From Hyperoodon ampullatus (lineage: Eukaryota > Chordata > Mammalia > Artiodactyla > Ziphiidae), in the NCBI GenBank assembly GCA_949752795.1, contig CATKHW010000562.1, forward strand, positions 1,426,001-1,490,000: 64,000 bases of DNA, in the 5' to 3' direction. Shown here piece after piece: positions 61,972 to 64,000 of this stretch. The translations under genes were made by a program, and so were the position numbers. Every line of letters begins with the position of its first letter. Position 1 is the stretch's first letter. The notes under the pieces were generated by a model. That model had not been told where the DNA came from, made no database searches, and saw nothing but the letters and a program-made list of their open reading frames with translations.

Positions 61972-63722
61972 AGTTGGCCAAAAAGGGTGTATGCATTTTT
62001 TCTGAATATATTCAAATAAAGGCCATACACACTTTTTATCCAACCAAACAGGTGGGCACTGGAAATCAATATCACAAAATGTATCACTTCACATCAGTCA
62101 GAAGGGCCATCCACATAAAGTGTAAACACCAGAAATGCAGGACAGGGCGAGGAGAAAAGGGAGCCCTGTGAGGCTGATAGTGGAAATGTAATTTGCCAAC
62201 GGCCACTCTGGAGAAGTGTATTGTGTTTGCTAAAACATCTAAAAAATGAGCTACAGAGCATAGGGCACTTGCACTCATGGGCGTGTACCTTGGGAAAAAC
62301 AAAAATCGACAGAAAACAGGCACCCGAACGTTTACCACCTCTCTGTTAAAAAGGGCCTCAACTTGGATATAACCTAAATGTCCCTGGAAGGATAAAATGG
62401 ATAAAAGAGATGGGGTACTTATGTAGAGTGGAATATTACTCATCCAGAAATCAATGAAATAAGGCCAGTTGTAACAACTCTGGAGGAGTTACATACGATC
62501 ATTCTAAGTGACATATGTCAGAAAGAAAAAGACACATATCATAAGATGTCACTTAAAGGTGGAATCAAAAATGGCTACACATGAAATAAATTACAAAACA
62601 GAAACATAGTCAAATATGTAGAAAATAGACATAAGGCTGCTAAATGGGAAAGGTGGGGAATGGTGAGGTATTATCCAGGAGGTTGAAATTAGCAAAGATA
62701 CCATTCCAAGTACCAAATTGAATAACTGACAAGGCCTACACGGTACCTCAAAGAACTGCACTCAGCCCACTCAAGTCACTGGAAAATAATACATATGACT
62801 GGTAAGCATCTGAAAAAGAAGTTATTGTTGTCTCTCAGTACATGAATCAAGTGGATGTACAGCAGCAAAAAACAGAGCTTTGAAAATCAGCTGTAATCAA
62901 TATAAAAATAAATTTAAAACTATTTATAAAAACAGTGAGACAGACAAAAATTCTTACAACTTTTGTTGAAGGGCTACGATGTAACATGGATTGAACACAT
63001 GTAGATCCACAGCAGGATGATTATATAAGGCTGGAAGCTATGCACGCTAAGAGATGTTAGAGAGGCTGGGTGAGGAAATGCAGACCTTTTAAAGTAATAC
63101 TGCCTGGTACCCATTCCATGGGTCCCAAATCTGCAGGTTCAAGGGAATCTTCTGACAGCGAAAACATGCCTGGGAAACCGAGATGAATGTACACCGTGTG
63201 CTCAGGAAAGGTGTCTAAAATGCACCTCATTTTTGATCTCCTGGTGCTGGGGTTCGCCATTCCAGCCACATTACTAACAATTTCCCCAGTTGGAGGATCA
63301 GCACCTTTAACCTCCTGTTTTACACAGTTTGCAATTTGTGCAGAGGATAAATGGGAAGAGGGGGAACCAATGAGAGATTAGCTGTAGGACTTTTGACAGG
63401 CACATGTCACTCTAATTTCCCATTAGGAAGAAGAATTAACCAAAGGCTCAGCCTGCCTCCCCAGAACCAGAATAGGGCCAGAAGTAATCCAATGGTTTGG
63501 CGGCCAGCTCACAAAAAAAGCGAGTTGCAAAATGGAGCTCAGGAGCAGACAATTCAAATACCTGCAAAGATATAAATGATAACCAACGTCCAAAAATATA
63601 TTCAGGTAAGGTAACGAAGAGGATCTGAATGAGAGGCAGAGTTGCAGGAAACAGATTTCAAAAGGTAGATTGTACTCACATTTAAAGCATATGAAAAGCA
63701 GCAGAATTTCTAAAATGAGGCG
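61972..63722 (+). repeat. Diverged complete satellite monomer (1,751 bp)
   Basis: The palindrome region at 61,972-62,045 is an imperfect inverted repeat (ttggccaaaaagggtgtatg against a right arm ending ctttttatccaa). The L1-derived part is closer to L1 than in the main array: tggaatattactcatccag, aagtgacatatgtcagaaag and acacatatcataagatgtc keep the transposon wording. No ORF2 frame is open. Period and order match the main monomer. Confidence 0.85.
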
Positions 63723-64000
63723 GTTGGGCAAAAGGGTGTATGCATTTTTTTCGTGAATATCTTCAGGAAAAAAACACATGCAGAGATTTTGTCCAACCAA
63801 GCAAGAGGGAAATGCAAATCCGCACAACAAAGAAGTCTCAATTTCCACTGCTTAGAAAGGCCATCCAAAAAATGTGTACAAACCAGAAATGCAGGAGAGG
63901 CCATGGAAAACAGGGAGCCTAGTCACGCTGATGGGTGGGGTATAAATATCCAAGAGCCACTCTGAAGAAGTGTATGCTGCTTTTAAAACATCTAAAATAC
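63723..64000 (+). repeat. Diverged satellite monomer, cut by the window end
   Basis: Begins with a further decayed palindrome (core gaatatcttc at 63,755-63,764), followed by gaaatgcaaatccgcac and the usual order. The relic array evidently continues beyond 64,000. Confidence 0.82.

Noticed and set aside
1..64000. tRNA, rRNA or other structured RNA genes
   Set aside because: No cloverleaf with A/B boxes or conserved rRNA blocks was noticed on either strand; a covariance-model scan would be needed to exclude small ones.

Overview
This is vertebrate heterochromatic DNA, not a gene region, and I find no intact protein-coding gene. About three quarters of it (1-49,016) is one head-to-tail satellite array: a truncated monomer, 27 complete monomers of 1,731-1,739 bp (almost all 1,737-1,739) and a truncated last one. 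Part of each monomer is a decayed LINE-1 ORF2 C-terminus/3' UTR in the + orientation. A ~1.74 kb tandem repeat built on L1, beside L1 3' ends of the cetartiodactyl type, fits the common cetacean satellite described by Arnason and colleagues and shown to be L1-derived by Kapitonov, Holmquist and Jurka (recalled, not looked up). The unit length points to a cetacean outside the dolphin/porpoise group, where the unit is recalled as ~1.58 kb; a baleen, sperm or beaked whale is likely. This identification is inference.

Layout. (1) 1-49,016: main array. Each monomer carries a 74-bp palindrome, perfect in four monomers and near-perfect in most others. Monomers form a mosaic of 2-, 3-, 5- and 6-unit higher-order blocks, including a 3,476-bp dimer duplicated at about 99.9% identity. 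Subfamily markers change near 23.3-25.0 kb. (2) 49,017-57,194: three tandem copies of a different 2.72-2.73 kb composite unit (unrecognised GC-rich segment, old L1 3' end, segment with a CTCF-like motif, younger L1 ORF2/3' end with A-rich tail, short tail segment), then a more diverged partial fourth copy to ~57,826. (3) 57,827-60,774: unrecognised DNA, a three-copy minisatellite, and a broken gammaretrovirus-like pol/env remnant. (4) 60,775-61,395: an exon-like minus-strand piece, an L1 3' fragment and an unassigned, possibly LTR-like, stretch. (5) 61,396-64,000: old, diverged relatives of the 1.74 kb monomer, closer to L1 than the main array and continuing past the window end.

This is the usual architecture of a satellite edge: homogenised monomers inside, variant terminal monomers, a sharp breakpoint, a secondary tandem duplication, retroelement debris, then relic monomers. 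Most open frames in the satellite exist only because the monomers are nearly identical. The points most worth pursuing are the 74-bp palindrome and its apparent origin by inverted duplication of an L1 segment, the higher-order mosaic, and the CTCF-like motif carried by the 2.7 kb units next to the array edge.
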